A stretch of DNA of 64,000 nt from Anderseniella sp963698275 (GCA_963698275.1 CAVOQE010000003.1:124001-188000), one strand, 5' to 3'; counted from the first letter of the stretch, positions 9,814 through 18,380 are shown. Program-made: numbers and translations. Notes: generated by a model from the sequence alone, not told the origin.

Positions 9814-10191
9814 CTACGCTGCGAGCGTTTCAAGCTCTTCGTCAGCCCGGCGGATTTCCGATACTTCCGCAGTGATTTCAGCGCTTAGTCGTGACATCTG
9901 ACTGCGCAATTGAGTCATGCGCTCAAGTTTCTGCTCAACCCTCTTAATCCGCCCCACACGATTAGTTTTAGCATATTGATCCGTGCCGCCATTTAACAAC
10001 CACGCGAACGGAACGCCCAAGATGCCTGACAATATGTGCAACCTGTTAGATCGAGGCGTTGTCCTGCCGAGTTCCCAATTTTTTACGGTTCTTGCACTTA
10101 CTGTCATCCGATCAGCAATTTCTTCAATGGTCAGTCCGAGTTCTTCTCTGGCCTCTTTCAGCCGCGTTTTCAGTATCTCTTGTTCAGACAA
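9814..10191 (-). CDS. XRE-family helix-turn-helix regulator with coiled-coil tail
   Basis: The product is a 125-aa DNA-binding protein. Residues about 8-65 form a Cro/C1-type HTH: RLKEAREELGLTIEEIADRM, then SARTVKNWELGRTTPR as turn and recognition helix, then LSGILGVPFAWLLNGG. Residues 80-125 are highly charged heptads (RIKRVEQKLERMTQLRSQMS onwards), probably a dimerising coiled coil. The start is TTG at 10191, backed by GGAGGG four bases upstream. It lies downstream of, and in the same direction as, the Dps and coiled-coil genes, separated by a hairpin-rich 250 bp. Targets are unknown. Confidence 0.75.
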   Translation of the reverse strand: MSEQEILKTRLKEAREELGLTIEEIADRMTVSARTVKNWELGRTTPRSNRLHILSGILGVPFAWLLNGGTDQYAKTNRVGRIKRVEQKLERMTQLRSQMSRLSAEITAEVSEIRRADEELETLAA

Positions 10192-10342
10192 AATGCCCTC
10201 CTTCTTTCAAATCGTTGTGTTGTTTTTTGCACAATTTCTAAGCCACTGCCGTGAAACCTCCAAGGCAACACTTCGACCGCAACCGTTTTTTGCCCGCCAG
10301 TGCCTACGGGAAAGATCAGGTGGATTGCAATATCACAGTCAC

Positions 10343-10404
10343 TCCGTCAGACGGACACAACCAGGTGAGCAGGATGGTTGTCTGGATCCTACTTCACCTG
10401 GTTG
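10343..10404. promoter_or_regulatory. Structured intergenic element: palindrome plus long stem-loop
   Basis: TCCGTCAGACGGA (10343-10355) is a perfect palindrome around one base. Next to it CAACCAGGTGA (10358-10368) pairs perfectly with TCACCTGGTTG (10394-10404). Inside, AGGAT (10371-10375) pairs with ATCCT (10386-10390), giving a 16-bp stem with one small internal loop and a ten-base apex. No T-run follows on either strand, so an ordinary terminator is unlikely. It could be an operator, an RNA processing or attenuation structure, or a small RNA. Confidence 0.5.
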
Positions 10405-10441
10405 CAAAGAACCGAAAGACAGATACGTCTGCAGGGATGCG

Positions 10442-10732
10442 CTAGGCAGAAAATCGCGAAGTTGCGTCCTTAACGGCTTTCTCCATGCTCATCCACGCAT
10501 TTTCTACGCCAGCTTTCATGTCTTCCCAGGCATCTTCACCAGACTTGCGCATATCATCGAGTTTCAACTGCGCTTCCTTCTGGTGCTCCTTGAGTTCACT
10601 GACCTGCTTTTGGTACCTGATCCTGGCATCAGCACCGGCTTCATCGGCTTGAGCAGTCAGCTTCTCGATTTCCGCATCCCATTCGTTGAGGCGGGCCTGA
10701 ATTTTGTCGATATATGCTTGTTTCATACTCAT
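10442..10732 (-). CDS. Coiled-coil protein of unknown function, next to dps
   Basis: The 96-aa protein is almost wholly charged amphipathic helix. Heptad-like stretches run from MSMKQAYIDKIQARLNEWDA through EIEKLTAQADEAGADA and KQVSELKEHQKEAQLKLDDM, then WEDMKAGVENAWMSMEKAVKDA. It has no signal peptide and no membrane span. ATG 10732 is used. It lies 47 bp downstream of dps in the same direction, so co-transcription with the stress ferritin is likely. Small sll1863-like stress coiled-coil proteins look similar, but I cannot assign a function. Confidence 0.7.
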   Translation of the reverse strand: MSMKQAYIDKIQARLNEWDAEIEKLTAQADEAGADARIRYQKQVSELKEHQKEAQLKLDDMRKSGEDAWEDMKAGVENAWMSMEKAVKDATSRFSA

Positions 10733-10779
10733 TATTTCGGATCCTTTCGTTGAGTTTGGAGTTTGAAAATACTGCCAGG

Positions 10780-11280
10780 CTATTTGGCCAGCAGTGCGCT
10801 CAACATCCAGATGGCCTTTTCGTGAAACGCCATCCGAGCGGTGAGCATGTCGGCAGTCACCACGTCGGCTGCTTCTTCAGCGCGGGCAACTGATTGGCGA
10901 AATCGGCGGGCTGCGATCTCGTGATCATTAATGAGGTTAGTGATCATCTGTTCCGTCGTCGGATTGCCCACATTCTCGCTGATCCCCGAATGCGAAATCA
11001 TGTCCGTAATGCTGTAGGGAGCAGGATAGCCAAGAGCCCGGACACGCTCCGCCATTTCATCAATTGCCTTGAACAGGTTGTTATACTGCTCTTCCGTCAA
11101 CTGATGTAGCGAATGGAACAGTGGCCCAACCGCGTTCCAGTGATAGGCTTGCGTCTTGACCATCAGCAGATAACTATCTGCGACGCAGGCAACTACATTT
11201 GAAGCAAGCAGATTTTTGTCCTCTACTCCTATCTTGGGGTTCTCTACGTCTGTCTTCATGTTGAAAACTGTATTGCTCAT
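10780..11280 (-). CDS. dps: Dps-family ferritin-like DNA protection protein
   Basis: The 166-aa product is a Dps/miniferritin that oxidises and stores iron with peroxide and shields DNA in starvation. The inter-subunit ferroxidase signature is visible: AYHWNAVGPLFHSLHQLTEE supplies the conserved His residues, and KAIDEMAERVRALG supplies Asp and Glu. A charged, poorly conserved N-terminus of about 20 residues precedes the four-helix core. ATG 11280 has AGAGGA upstream. The coiled-coil gene follows 47 bp downstream. The roughly 300 bp upstream is AT-rich and probably contains the promoter, but I cannot identify an OxyR or Fur box with confidence. Confidence 0.92.
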   Translation of the reverse strand: MSNTVFNMKTDVENPKIGVEDKNLLASNVVACVADSYLLMVKTQAYHWNAVGPLFHSLHQLTEEQYNNLFKAIDEMAERVRALGYPAPYSITDMISHSGISENVGNPTTEQMITNLINDHEIAARRFRQSVARAEEAADVVTADMLTARMAFHEKAIWMLSALLAK

Positions 11281-11578
11281 GTTTTTTTGTCCTCTCGTTC
11301 AGTGCCTTGTAGCAATGCTGGCAGTTACAGGTTGCCTCGCCTTCAATACCTATGGAGGATATAGGCGTTTAGAACAAAAAATCAAATCATTTCATATAGT
11401 TAAGGTAGGTATGCGATGTAGAGTGATGCACTTGCCTAACCTGCGCGTGTAGAGCAGTCGGTGGATATTGGGTGGCCAACTGATCAGATGGCGGAGGCAT
11501 CACTTCACTAGACAATCCAGCTTACATCACTTACTCCAGTTACGTAGAAATCGAACAATTGCGTGGATACCAGCACCG

Positions 11579-11806
11579 ATGAGCGCTACAGGCGGTAAGC
11601 GAACCGAAAAGCTGCAAGTCATGCTGAGTGACGCGGAGATCAAGGCTATTGACGACTGGCGTTTTGAAAACCGGCTGCCAAGCAGAGCCGCCGCCATTCG
11701 TGAACTGATCAGCCGCGGGTTGCACACAAAGGAGTTTAGTGATCCGTCGATAGACAAGCCGTCCAGCAGCTTTGGCGTGGTCACTCTGCCGGATGAGACT
11801 GAGTAG
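11579..11806 (+). CDS. Orphan ribbon-helix-helix (CopG/Arc-like) DNA-binding protein
   Basis: This is a 75-aa protein. The segment TEKLQVMLSDAEIKAIDDWR gives a beta strand and first helix, followed by FENRLPSRAAAIRELISRGL, the second helix. This is the compact RHH fold used by antitoxins and plasmid or IS regulators. The start is ATG 11579, with no strong ribosome site; an in-frame extension to 11468 looks non-coding. No toxin-like gene follows; the next gene is the transposase remnant at about 12 kb. It could be a lone antitoxin or a regulator left behind by a mobile element. Confidence 0.65.
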   Translation: MSATGGKRTEKLQVMLSDAEIKAIDDWRFENRLPSRAAAIRELISRGLHTKEFSDPSIDKPSSSFGVVTLPDETE

Positions 11807-12044
11807 CGCGGAAAAAACAAGCCGCGCAAAGGCAGTGTCTTGACCTAAACCTGACTTTCGCCATCTTGAGCGCACTGACTTCGCGTGGCAGCAGATATAG
11901 ACACCAGCCACGCCTTGTGTCGGTAGCCATTCGGATGTCTCAGCTGGGTCAAAAGCAGGCATCAGCACATGCAGAACATATGTCCGCTTTCGGTTGCTTT
12001 GCGGGCATCGGTTAATGCACTTGCGGCGCATCGAACGCACATGA

Positions 12045-12832
12045 TTCAAGCTCCAAAACGGAGCTTTAACGACGCGCTATGCCCTTACAAGTGCCGAATG
12101 GACTATCATCCAAGCAATTTTGCCCACAAAACCGAGAGCTGTGGCCCGCGTCGATGATCGACGTGTGCTCAATGGCATCTTCTGGGTTCTGCGCTCGGTG
12201 CTCCGTGGCGTGACCTGCCCGCCACCTATGGCCCTAACACAACTTGCTACAACCGGTTTGTTCGGTGGCAACGAGCTGGTGTGTGGAGCGGCATATTGGA
12301 TGCCATCTCAAACGTGAAAAGCGCCGATGTACAAATGATCGACAGTTCGATTGTGCGCGTCCATCAGCATGGGTCTTGTATCAAACGTGACGAGGCATAT
12401 TGCACAGGCCGATCCCGAGGTGGGCTGACGACGAAGATTCATGTCGTGGTTGATGGCCGTGGTCCGCCGGTACAACTTGCACTCAGTCCCAGACAGGAAC
12501 ATGACAGCCTGATTGCCGTTGAACTATCAAGCAACCTTCAGTCACAGGGCTTGCTTTTCGCCGACAAGGCTTATGATTCAGATGCAATTCGGAAGTTTGT
12601 GCAGGACAGTGGGGTTTGGGCAAACATTCCACCAAGAAGCAACAGGAAGAACCCGATCTCCTTTAGCCCGCACCTTTATCGAGACCGCAATCACGTGGAA
12701 CGCTTCTTCAACCGCATTAAGCAATGCCGCCGGATTGCTACCAGATACGAAAAGTTTGCCGAGAATTTCCTAGCCTTCATCAAACTTGCGGCAATCAGGC
12801 TCTGGCTAAGCAATCATGAGTCCACGCCCTAG
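12045..12832 (+). mobile_element. IS5-family insertion sequence, degraded
   Basis: The segment carries a DDE transposase of the common alphaproteobacterial IS5 (IS427-like) type. No clear terminal inverted repeats or target duplication could be placed. The left boundary is set by the end of recognisable coding similarity and the right one by the transposase stop. The downstream peptidase gene ends 11 bp beyond, so the element sits directly against its 3' end. Confidence 0.7.
12069..12832 (+). pseudogene. IS5-family transposase, start lost and frame shifted
   Basis: The first part (RYALTSAEWTIIQAILPTKP and VDDRRVLNGIFWVLRS) is in one frame. The rest continues in another from APWRDLPATYGPNTTCYNRF onwards. 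The switch is at about 12195-12201, where one G seems missing. The second part holds the catalytic region: QMIDSSIVRVHQH with the first Asp, then LLFADKAYDSDAI with the second Asp, then HVERFFNRIKQCRRIATRYEK with the Glu. No ATG, GTG or TTG precedes RYALT after the stop at 12042; ACG stands where the family has ATG. Some IS5 relatives use programmed frameshifting, but the missing start argues for decay. Confidence 0.72.
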
Positions 12833-12842
12833 TAAGATGAAA

Positions 12843-13604
12843 TCATACCGGCAGTTTGTGCAGGCAGTGCCCCTGCCGCTTCAGCCAGTTCCTGGCGAAG
12901 TCCGTGTGCGGGCAGTGCCGGTAAACCAGCTTCCAGAATTCAGGTCCGTGGTTCATTTGCTCGATGTGGGCGACTTCATGGGCACACACATAATCCAGCA
13001 CATTTGGCGGCGCCATGATCAAGCGCCATGAATAGGACAGTGTTCCGGTACTTGAACATGATCCCCAGCGGGTCGTGGTGTCACGCACGCTGATCCGTGA
13101 GAATTCAACCTGCATGGCGTCGGCATAGCCGCGTGATGCCTTTTCCAGGTCTTGGCGTGCCTCGCGTTTCAGAAAGTCGGTAATCCGGCGCCGCATATGG
13201 TCTGCATCACCACGAACCACAAGCCGTGGCGACGGCAGATCACGAAGGTGAACCGGTGCGCCGCGCCCGGTGGCGAGCTCAATCACATGCTCGGTGTCGC
13301 GAATGGTAATACTGCGACCTGCCAGTGTCTCGGGCAACTGCTCCTGGTCTTCCGGCGCAAGTCTCTGCCATATCCAGGCGGCCTGGGTGAGGGCAAACTC
13401 ATGTGCCGCCTGTGCGCTGGTGCCCGGCGGCACGGTCAGCACGATGCCCTGCCCGTTTTTTTCCATCCGCATGATGATGCGCCGGGCCTGCGCATTTCCG
13501 CGATACCGCACCGGCACTTCACGGCCGTCAATCAGCAAACTGTCCGGACCCTCCGGCTTGCCGGGGTCGGGAGTGAACAGGCGTTTCAGGGGTGAAAGAG
13601 ACAT
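12843..13604 (-). CDS. YgjP/SprT-like M48-type metallopeptidase
   Basis: The 253-aa soluble protein belongs to the DUF45/YgjP metal-dependent hydrolase family. Its zinc-binding HExxH motif is in VCAHEVAHIEQMNHGPEFW, preceded by TTRWGSCSSTGTLSYSWRL, a hallmark of the family. The N-terminal half forms the usual beta-rich lead-in (VPVRYRGNAQARRIIMRM). The start is ATG 13604; the reading frame extends upstream without coding character. The C-terminus (NWLKRQGHCLHKLPV) looks complete despite the IS remnant that abuts it. The biological substrate is unknown. Confidence 0.85.
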   Translation of the reverse strand: MSLSPLKRLFTPDPGKPEGPDSLLIDGREVPVRYRGNAQARRIIMRMEKNGQGIVLTVPPGTSAQAAHEFALTQAAWIWQRLAPEDQEQLPETLAGRSITIRDTEHVIELATGRGAPVHLRDLPSPRLVVRGDADHMRRRITDFLKREARQDLEKASRGYADAMQVEFSRISVRDTTTRWGSCSSTGTLSYSWRLIMAPPNVLDYVCAHEVAHIEQMNHGPEFWKLVYRHCPHTDFARNWLKRQGHCLHKLPV

Positions 13605-13717
13605 GTCCGGATAATAGCTGATTCGCCCGTACAGCGGGTGCCGTGAAAGTGTTCTCCGCCTGTGATCAAAACCAACCGGCGTTTGCGCGCCACAGGAAAC
13701 CGGTTTGCTTGCAGGTA

Positions 13718-14962
13718 TCAGGCCTTGTGGTTGTGCTTGTGCATGAACGCAACGATACGCGGCACAATATGAGCCCGGAAACGGGATCCGTTGAACACGC
13801 CGTAATGGCCAACTTTTTCCTGCAGGTGATGGTCGCGCATTTTCTTCGGCAGGCTGGTGCACAGTTCATGTGCGGCTTCAGATTGCCCGATGCCGGAAAT
13901 GTCGTCCTTTTCACCCTCAATTGTCATCAGCGCCGTTTCGGTAATCGAAGCAGGTTCTATGAGTTGGCCGCGATAGGTGAATTCGCCCTTTGGCAGCGCC
14001 TGTTTCACAAACACCTTGTCCACTGTCTGCAGATAAAACTCTGCTGTCAGATCCATCACCGACATATACTCGTCGTAGAATTCTTCGTGTTTTTCAGCCG
14101 AGTCGCCGTCACCTTCAACCATATGCCCGAACAGCTCGCGGTGGGCATCAAGATGCCGGTCCAGATTCATGGTCATGAAACCCGACAGCTGCAGGAAGCC
14201 GGGATAGACCTGGCGCATGAAGCCGGCATTTGGAAAAGGAACCCGCACGATGACATGTCGCCTGAACCAGTCTATGCCGCGCTCGGTTGCCAGCTTATTG
14301 ACTGTGGTCGGGTTGCGGCGGGTATCGATAGGCCCGCCCATCAACATCATCGATGCCGGCAGCAGTTTATCCTTGCGCTGGTGCATAAGAGATATGGCGG
14401 CCAGCACCGGAACGGTTGGCTGGCACACCGCCATGACATGGACATTTTTACCAAGATGCTGAACTATTTCAATGATATAGTCGATGTAGTCATCCAGATC
14501 GAAGCTGCCTTGTGAGGCCGGCACGTCTCGTGCATCCACCCAATCGGTAATGTACACATCACCGTGTGGCAGCATGGACTCGACAGTACCGCGCAGCAAG
14601 CTCGCATAGTGTCCGGACATCGGAGCGACAATCAGTATCTTCTGATGTTGCTTGGGCTCGGAAGGGGCAATTTCAAACTGCCGATTGAAGTGCAGCAGGC
14701 GGCAGAACGGTTTTTCCCAGACACTGTTTTCCTGTACCGTGCACCTGTTGCCCTCGACCTCTGTGGATGTAATGGCAAATTCCGGCTTGCCATAGCGTCT
14801 GGTCAGACGCTCGAACATCTCGAGCGACGCTGCATATGAACGGCCAAGTTCTGAACTGGCAACCGGATTGGTCGAATTGGTCCAGAAATGGTGGCCGTAT
14901 TTTGCAGCCATTCGCAGCGGCGCAATCGCTGCGTGGTTCATTTCATACATCATGTAAAGCAT
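13718..14962 (-). CDS. phaZ: Intracellular polyhydroxyalkanoate (PHB) depolymerase
   Basis: This enzyme mobilises stored PHB in the cytoplasm. The 414-aa product matches the TIGR01849-type depolymerase from its start (MLYMMYEMNHAAIAPLR) to its end. The alpha/beta-hydrolase core has the cysteine nucleophile in VMAVCQPTVPVLAA (C180), close to C183 reported for the Ralstonia enzyme. Asp and His candidates follow in the C-terminal third (EGEKDDISGIGQ and HYGVFNGSRF). No signal peptide is present, as expected. The gene ends 113 bp from the start of the peptidase gene. PHB synthesis genes are not in the window. Confidence 0.9.
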   Translation of the reverse strand: MLYMMYEMNHAAIAPLRMAAKYGHHFWTNSTNPVASSELGRSYAASLEMFERLTRRYGKPEFAITSTEVEGNRCTVQENSVWEKPFCRLLHFNRQFEIAPSEPKQHQKILIVAPMSGHYASLLRGTVESMLPHGDVYITDWVDARDVPASQGSFDLDDYIDYIIEIVQHLGKNVHVMAVCQPTVPVLAAISLMHQRKDKLLPASMMLMGGPIDTRRNPTTVNKLATERGIDWFRRHVIVRVPFPNAGFMRQVYPGFLQLSGFMTMNLDRHLDAHRELFGHMVEGDGDSAEKHEEFYDEYMSVMDLTAEFYLQTVDKVFVKQALPKGEFTYRGQLIEPASITETALMTIEGEKDDISGIGQSEAAHELCTSLPKKMRDHHLQEKVGHYGVFNGSRFRAHIVPRIVAFMHKHNHKA

Positions 14963-15096
14963 TGAGGGATCACCATGTGCCCGTGCGGGCTTGAACTTGA
15001 ATTGCTGCGCTGCAACATAGCACTATAATGTACACAAGGGCAATCACTCAACCGCGCCTTGCAGCGAAAGTATACCTGATCAGGTTTTGAGACTTT

Positions 15097-15720
15097 TCAA
15101 CCGCTTGTGATGTCGACCAGGGCTTTCTTGATATCGTCCGCAGGTGTTCCGAACGGGAAGTGACGAATGAACTTGCCATCCGGGCCCATCAGGTAGGTGA
15201 TACTCGAATGATCCATGAGATAGCTGTCCTTGTCGGCATTCTCACCGCCGGCCTTGGTATAGTAAACCCGGTAGGCAGCGGCAATCTTCCGGATGTCCTC
15301 GGCTGAGCCGGTCAGACCAATGGTCCCCGGCCAGAAATGCGCCACATACTGCTTCATGATGTCAGGCGTGTCGCGGGCGGGATCAATGGTCACGAAGGCG
15401 AGATTGAATTTGTCTTCGGCCCCGGCAATGTCGTTCAAGGCCGCGGAAATCACCTGCAATTCAGCCGGGCAGATATCGGGGCAGAACGTGAAGCCGAAAT
15501 AAAACAGCGTGTGCTTGCCGAGAAAGTCCTGTTCGCTGACCCGCTTGCCGTCCTGATTGGTTGCTTCGAACGGCCCGCCAACCAGCGCTGTTCCGGAACT
15601 GACCACACTGGTTTTTGAGGTGTCCGGTGCAAACAATAGTGCACTCGCGCCGATGCCGGTTGCCAGCAGCAGGCAGGAGATGGCGAGGATTGCAGTAGAT
15701 TTTTTCATGGCGGCATTCAT
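15097..15720 (-). CDS. Sco1/SenC/PrrC-family copper chaperone
   Basis: A membrane-anchored periplasmic thioredoxin-fold protein for copper delivery to cytochrome oxidase CuA. The N-terminus MKKSTAILAISCLLLATGIG is a signal anchor. The copper-binding CxxxC (FTFCPDICPAE) and the distal His in SYLMDHSSITYL are both present. ATG 15720 (MNAAMKK) is given; the internal ATG at 15708 is equally possible. The gene is divergent from actS, 225 bp away. A senC/prrC gene beside the RegB/RegA pair is known synteny in alphaproteobacteria and supports a role in redox-controlled respiration. Confidence 0.88.
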   Translation of the reverse strand: MNAAMKKSTAILAISCLLLATGIGASALLFAPDTSKTSVVSSGTALVGGPFEATNQDGKRVSEQDFLGKHTLFYFGFTFCPDICPAELQVISAALNDIAGAEDKFNLAFVTIDPARDTPDIMKQYVAHFWPGTIGLTGSAEDIRKIAAAYRVYYTKAGGENADKDSYLMDHSSITYLMGPDGKFIRHFPFGTPADDIKKALVDITSG

Positions 15721-15945
15721 ACCCGTGCCAGCCTGCATGGCAAAGCGGCAACAGGTCACAATGTCGTGGGTGCGCCATGGCTGTTCAGGCCTGATGCCGG
15801 TTTTGAAGGCATTCGCGCGCTTTGCGTTTTACTGTCGCGGCGGTTTTTCACCACTGGGATGTCCCTTTTCGCAGGAAATACTCTAGTCTGACCAGCAGTC
15901 CTTGCCGGTTCGGCAGCAAAACTGAGCGGAAAGCAACGAAAACTT

Positions 15946-17340
15946 ATGTCCAATACGGTCTCCAACGTCCTGGCCGGTGCAATCGGCCCCACCTCACGAA
16001 TTGCCGGCACATTCTTTACCCACGAGGGGCTGCGGTTGCGCACCTCGGTCCGCCTGCGCTGGCTTGCGGTTGCCGGACAGACATTTGCGGTCTTGTGGGT
16101 ATATTTCGGTATGGGTTTTAGCCTGCCGATCTGGTTATGCACCATCTTCATCGCCCTGTCGGCCTGGGTGAATATCTCCCTGTCACTCAGTTGGAGCGTG
16201 ACGGCGCGTCTGCACGAACGCTACTCGTCACTGTTGCTGGCCTATGACATTTTCCAGCTGGCGGCATTGCTGTACCTGACAGGCGGGTTGTCCAATCCGT
16301 TTGCATTCCTGTTTATTGTGCCGGTTACGGTTTCCGCGGCCACCTTGCCGTTGCCGCGCACGGTTCTGCTGGCCGGGCTGGCGGTGGTCATAACCACTTT
16401 TCTGGCGGTTTTCCATCTGCCGCTGCCATGGCATCCCGACCAGTCGTTTGCGCTGCCGAACCTGTACAAGACCGGCCTGTGGGCCGCTCTGGTGTGCGGC
16501 ATCATTTTTTCCACCCTGTATGTCAACAGGGTTGCCAGCGAAGCGCGTGACATGGCCAACGCGCTGGCGGCCACCGAGGTCGCACTCGCCCATGAGCAGC
16601 AATTGTCGGCACTGGATGGATTGGCAGCAGCGGCCGCCCACGAACTCGGCACGCCCCTCGCCACCATTGTGCTCGTTGCCAAGGAGCTCAAACGCGAACT
16701 CAAACTGGACGGCCATCATGATGAGGATCTGGACCTGCTCGTCTCGCAGTCCGAACGCTGCCGTGAAATCCTGTCGCGCCTGTCAAAACGGGACAACCAG
16801 TCGGATGCGATGATGCAGACCGTGCGCATGACGGCACTTGCAGAAGAAATCGCCGGGCCCCTCAATTCGCCCGACATCGCCATTCTGTTTGATGTGCAGC
16901 CAAAATCGGATCGCAGCGGCAATCCGCTGACGGAGCCGGTTCTGATGCGCAACACGGCCATAAAATACGCATTGGTAAACTTGATGGAGAACGCCGTCGA
17001 TTTTGCAAAGACCAGAGTGACGGTTCGCATTTCCTGGTCATTGGAGCAGATCAGCCTGACCATCTCGGACGATGGTACCGGGTTTTCCCAGGCTGTCATG
17101 GATCGCCTCGGCGATCCTTATGTTACCAGCCGCAGCCGGTTTGGCGAGGATGAGCGGATCAGGCGGGAAGGCCATGGCGGCATGGGACTTGGCTTCTTTA
17201 TCGCCAAAACACTGCTGGAACGATCGGGTGCCCAGGTCAATCTGGCAAACCGGGCCTTGCCTGAAACCGGAGCCGTGGTTCGCATTGTCTGGCCGCGTGA
17301 GATCGTCGAGATGGCGCAACCCGGACAGACTGACTTGTGA
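15946..17340 (+). CDS. actS: ActS/RegB/PrrB-type redox-sensing histidine kinase
   Basis: A 464-aa inner-membrane sensor kinase. Six hydrophobic segments span about 40-195, with the quinone-binding redox box GGLSNPF at 113-119. The H-box is AAAAAHELGTPLATI with the phosphorylated His at 232. Cys272 lies in SERCREILSRL, exactly 40 residues after the His, the same spacing as H225 and C265 in Rhodobacter capsulatus RegB, so the redox-active cysteine is conserved. ATP-binding boxes follow: NLMENAVDFAKT, ISDDGTGF and GHGGMGLGFFIAKTL. The partner regulator starts 197 bp downstream. Confidence 0.92.
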   Translation: MSNTVSNVLAGAIGPTSRIAGTFFTHEGLRLRTSVRLRWLAVAGQTFAVLWVYFGMGFSLPIWLCTIFIALSAWVNISLSLSWSVTARLHERYSSLLLAYDIFQLAALLYLTGGLSNPFAFLFIVPVTVSAATLPLPRTVLLAGLAVVITTFLAVFHLPLPWHPDQSFALPNLYKTGLWAALVCGIIFSTLYVNRVASEARDMANALAATEVALAHEQQLSALDGLAAAAAHELGTPLATIVLVAKELKRELKLDGHHDEDLDLLVSQSERCREILSRLSKRDNQSDAMMQTVRMTALAEEIAGPLNSPDIAILFDVQPKSDRSGNPLTEPVLMRNTAIKYALVNLMENAVDFAKTRVTVRISWSLEQISLTISDDGTGFSQAVMDRLGDPYVTSRSRFGEDERIRREGHGGMGLGFFIAKTLLERSGAQVNLANRALPETGAVVRIVWPREIVEMAQPGQTDL

Positions 17341-17537
17341 TTTTTACCACGCTGGGCCAAATTGCTGTAAGAACGGCGCGGCCTTATGGCAACATGGGTT
17401 CGTACGAACCCATAAAGTTGCTATAACACTTTGGAAGCGATCAGGTTCATGTTTGTTGGTTGGTTCAACCGGCAATCATCCTGATCCAGGAACTATATTG
17501 CTGTGAGATTTGCTTGCAGTATCAGGGATTTGAATTG

Positions 17538-18083
17538 ATGAGTGACAACGAGATCGACGGGCCGAAGACACTTTTGCTGGTGGATGATGATCGTCCGTTT
17601 CTGCAGCGGCTTGGCCGGGCCATGGAATCTCGCGGCTTTGATGTGCGTATGGCACAGTCCGTCGCAGAAGCCATGGGCGAAGTGAAACGCGATCCGCCTG
17701 CCTATGCGGTTGTCGATTTGCGCCTTGAAGACGGCAATGGTCTTGACGTTGTTGAAGCCCTTCACACGGTCCGTCCCGAGGCTCGCGCTGTTGTTCTGAC
17801 GGGATACGGCAATATCGCCACTGCCGTGTCTGCGGTGAAAATCGGGGCTGCCGACTATCTGTCGAAGCCCGCTGATGCCGATGCAGTTTATGGTGCGCTG
17901 ATGGCCCAGGCGGATGCGCGTGCTGCACTGCCGGAAAATCCGATGTCAGCAGATCGGGTGCGTTGGGAGCATATCCAGCGGGTCTACGAATTGTGCAATC
18001 GCAATGTCTCTGAAACCGCACGGCGCCTGAACATGCATCGCCGCACCTTGCAGCGCATTCTCGCCAAGCGCGCACCGCGCTAG
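17538..18083 (+). CDS. actR: ActR/RegA/PrrA-type response regulator
   Basis: A 181-aa response regulator, the cognate partner of the upstream kinase, controlling photosynthesis, respiration, nitrogen or carbon fixation genes in relatives. The receiver domain has the acidic pair in LLLVDDDRPF, the phosphorylation site Asp60 in VVDLRLEDGNG, and the conserved Lys in DYLSKPADADAV. A short linker leads to a Fis-type HTH (VYELCNRNVSETARRLNMHRR). ATG 17538 has AGGGA nine bases upstream; the frame extension to 17460 is non-coding. It ends inside the left arm of a large inverted repeat. Confidence 0.93.
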   Translation: MSDNEIDGPKTLLLVDDDRPFLQRLGRAMESRGFDVRMAQSVAEAMGEVKRDPPAYAVVDLRLEDGNGLDVVEALHTVRPEARAVVLTGYGNIATAVSAVKIGAADYLSKPADADAVYGALMAQADARAALPENPMSADRVRWEHIQRVYELCNRNVSETARRLNMHRRTLQRILAKRAPR

Positions 18084-18380
18084 AGCGAGATGAGGTTGAA
18101 TTGGAACATTTGATGGCGGAAAATCGGTTCACTCGGCTAGGCGCGTCGCGCAGCGCGATGTGGTGCATCGGGCAAGCGGCGCAACGACGCCGATGGACCG
18201 ATTTTCCCCACCCCGGTAGGAACCAGTATGTTGATATATTTGATGAAAGGGCCGGGCGATTTTGCCCTCTGGCGTCGTTGGCTTGCGCTTGTGGTGAACA
18301 ACACCACCGCGCGCAATCCGCCTAGCCAGCGACCAAAATCGCCGCGGTCAAATGATCCAATTCAACCTCACCTCGCTCTA
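18081..18380. repeat. Pair of long imperfect inverted repeats between convergent genes
   Basis: The left arm begins TAGAGCGAGATGAGGTTG at about 18081 and the right arm, read on the other strand from 18380, begins TAGAGCGAGGTGAGGTTG. Similarity continues with gaps for well over 100 bp in each arm, including shared AATTGGA(A/T)CATTTGA, GGCTAGGCG and CAACGACGCC. It looks like two copies of one repeat unit in opposite orientation. The position between the ends of actR and mmcB suggests it may also act as a bidirectional transcription stop. Confidence 0.7.

Noticed and set aside
12041..12832. Terminal inverted repeats of the IS element (ATGATT near both ends)
   Set aside because: The match is only about seven bases and its position relative to the coding region differs at the two ends, so it was not annotated.
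17460..17537. Longer start for ActR
   Set aside because: The extra 26 residues are unlike the family, and the ATG at 17538 has a well-placed ribosome site.
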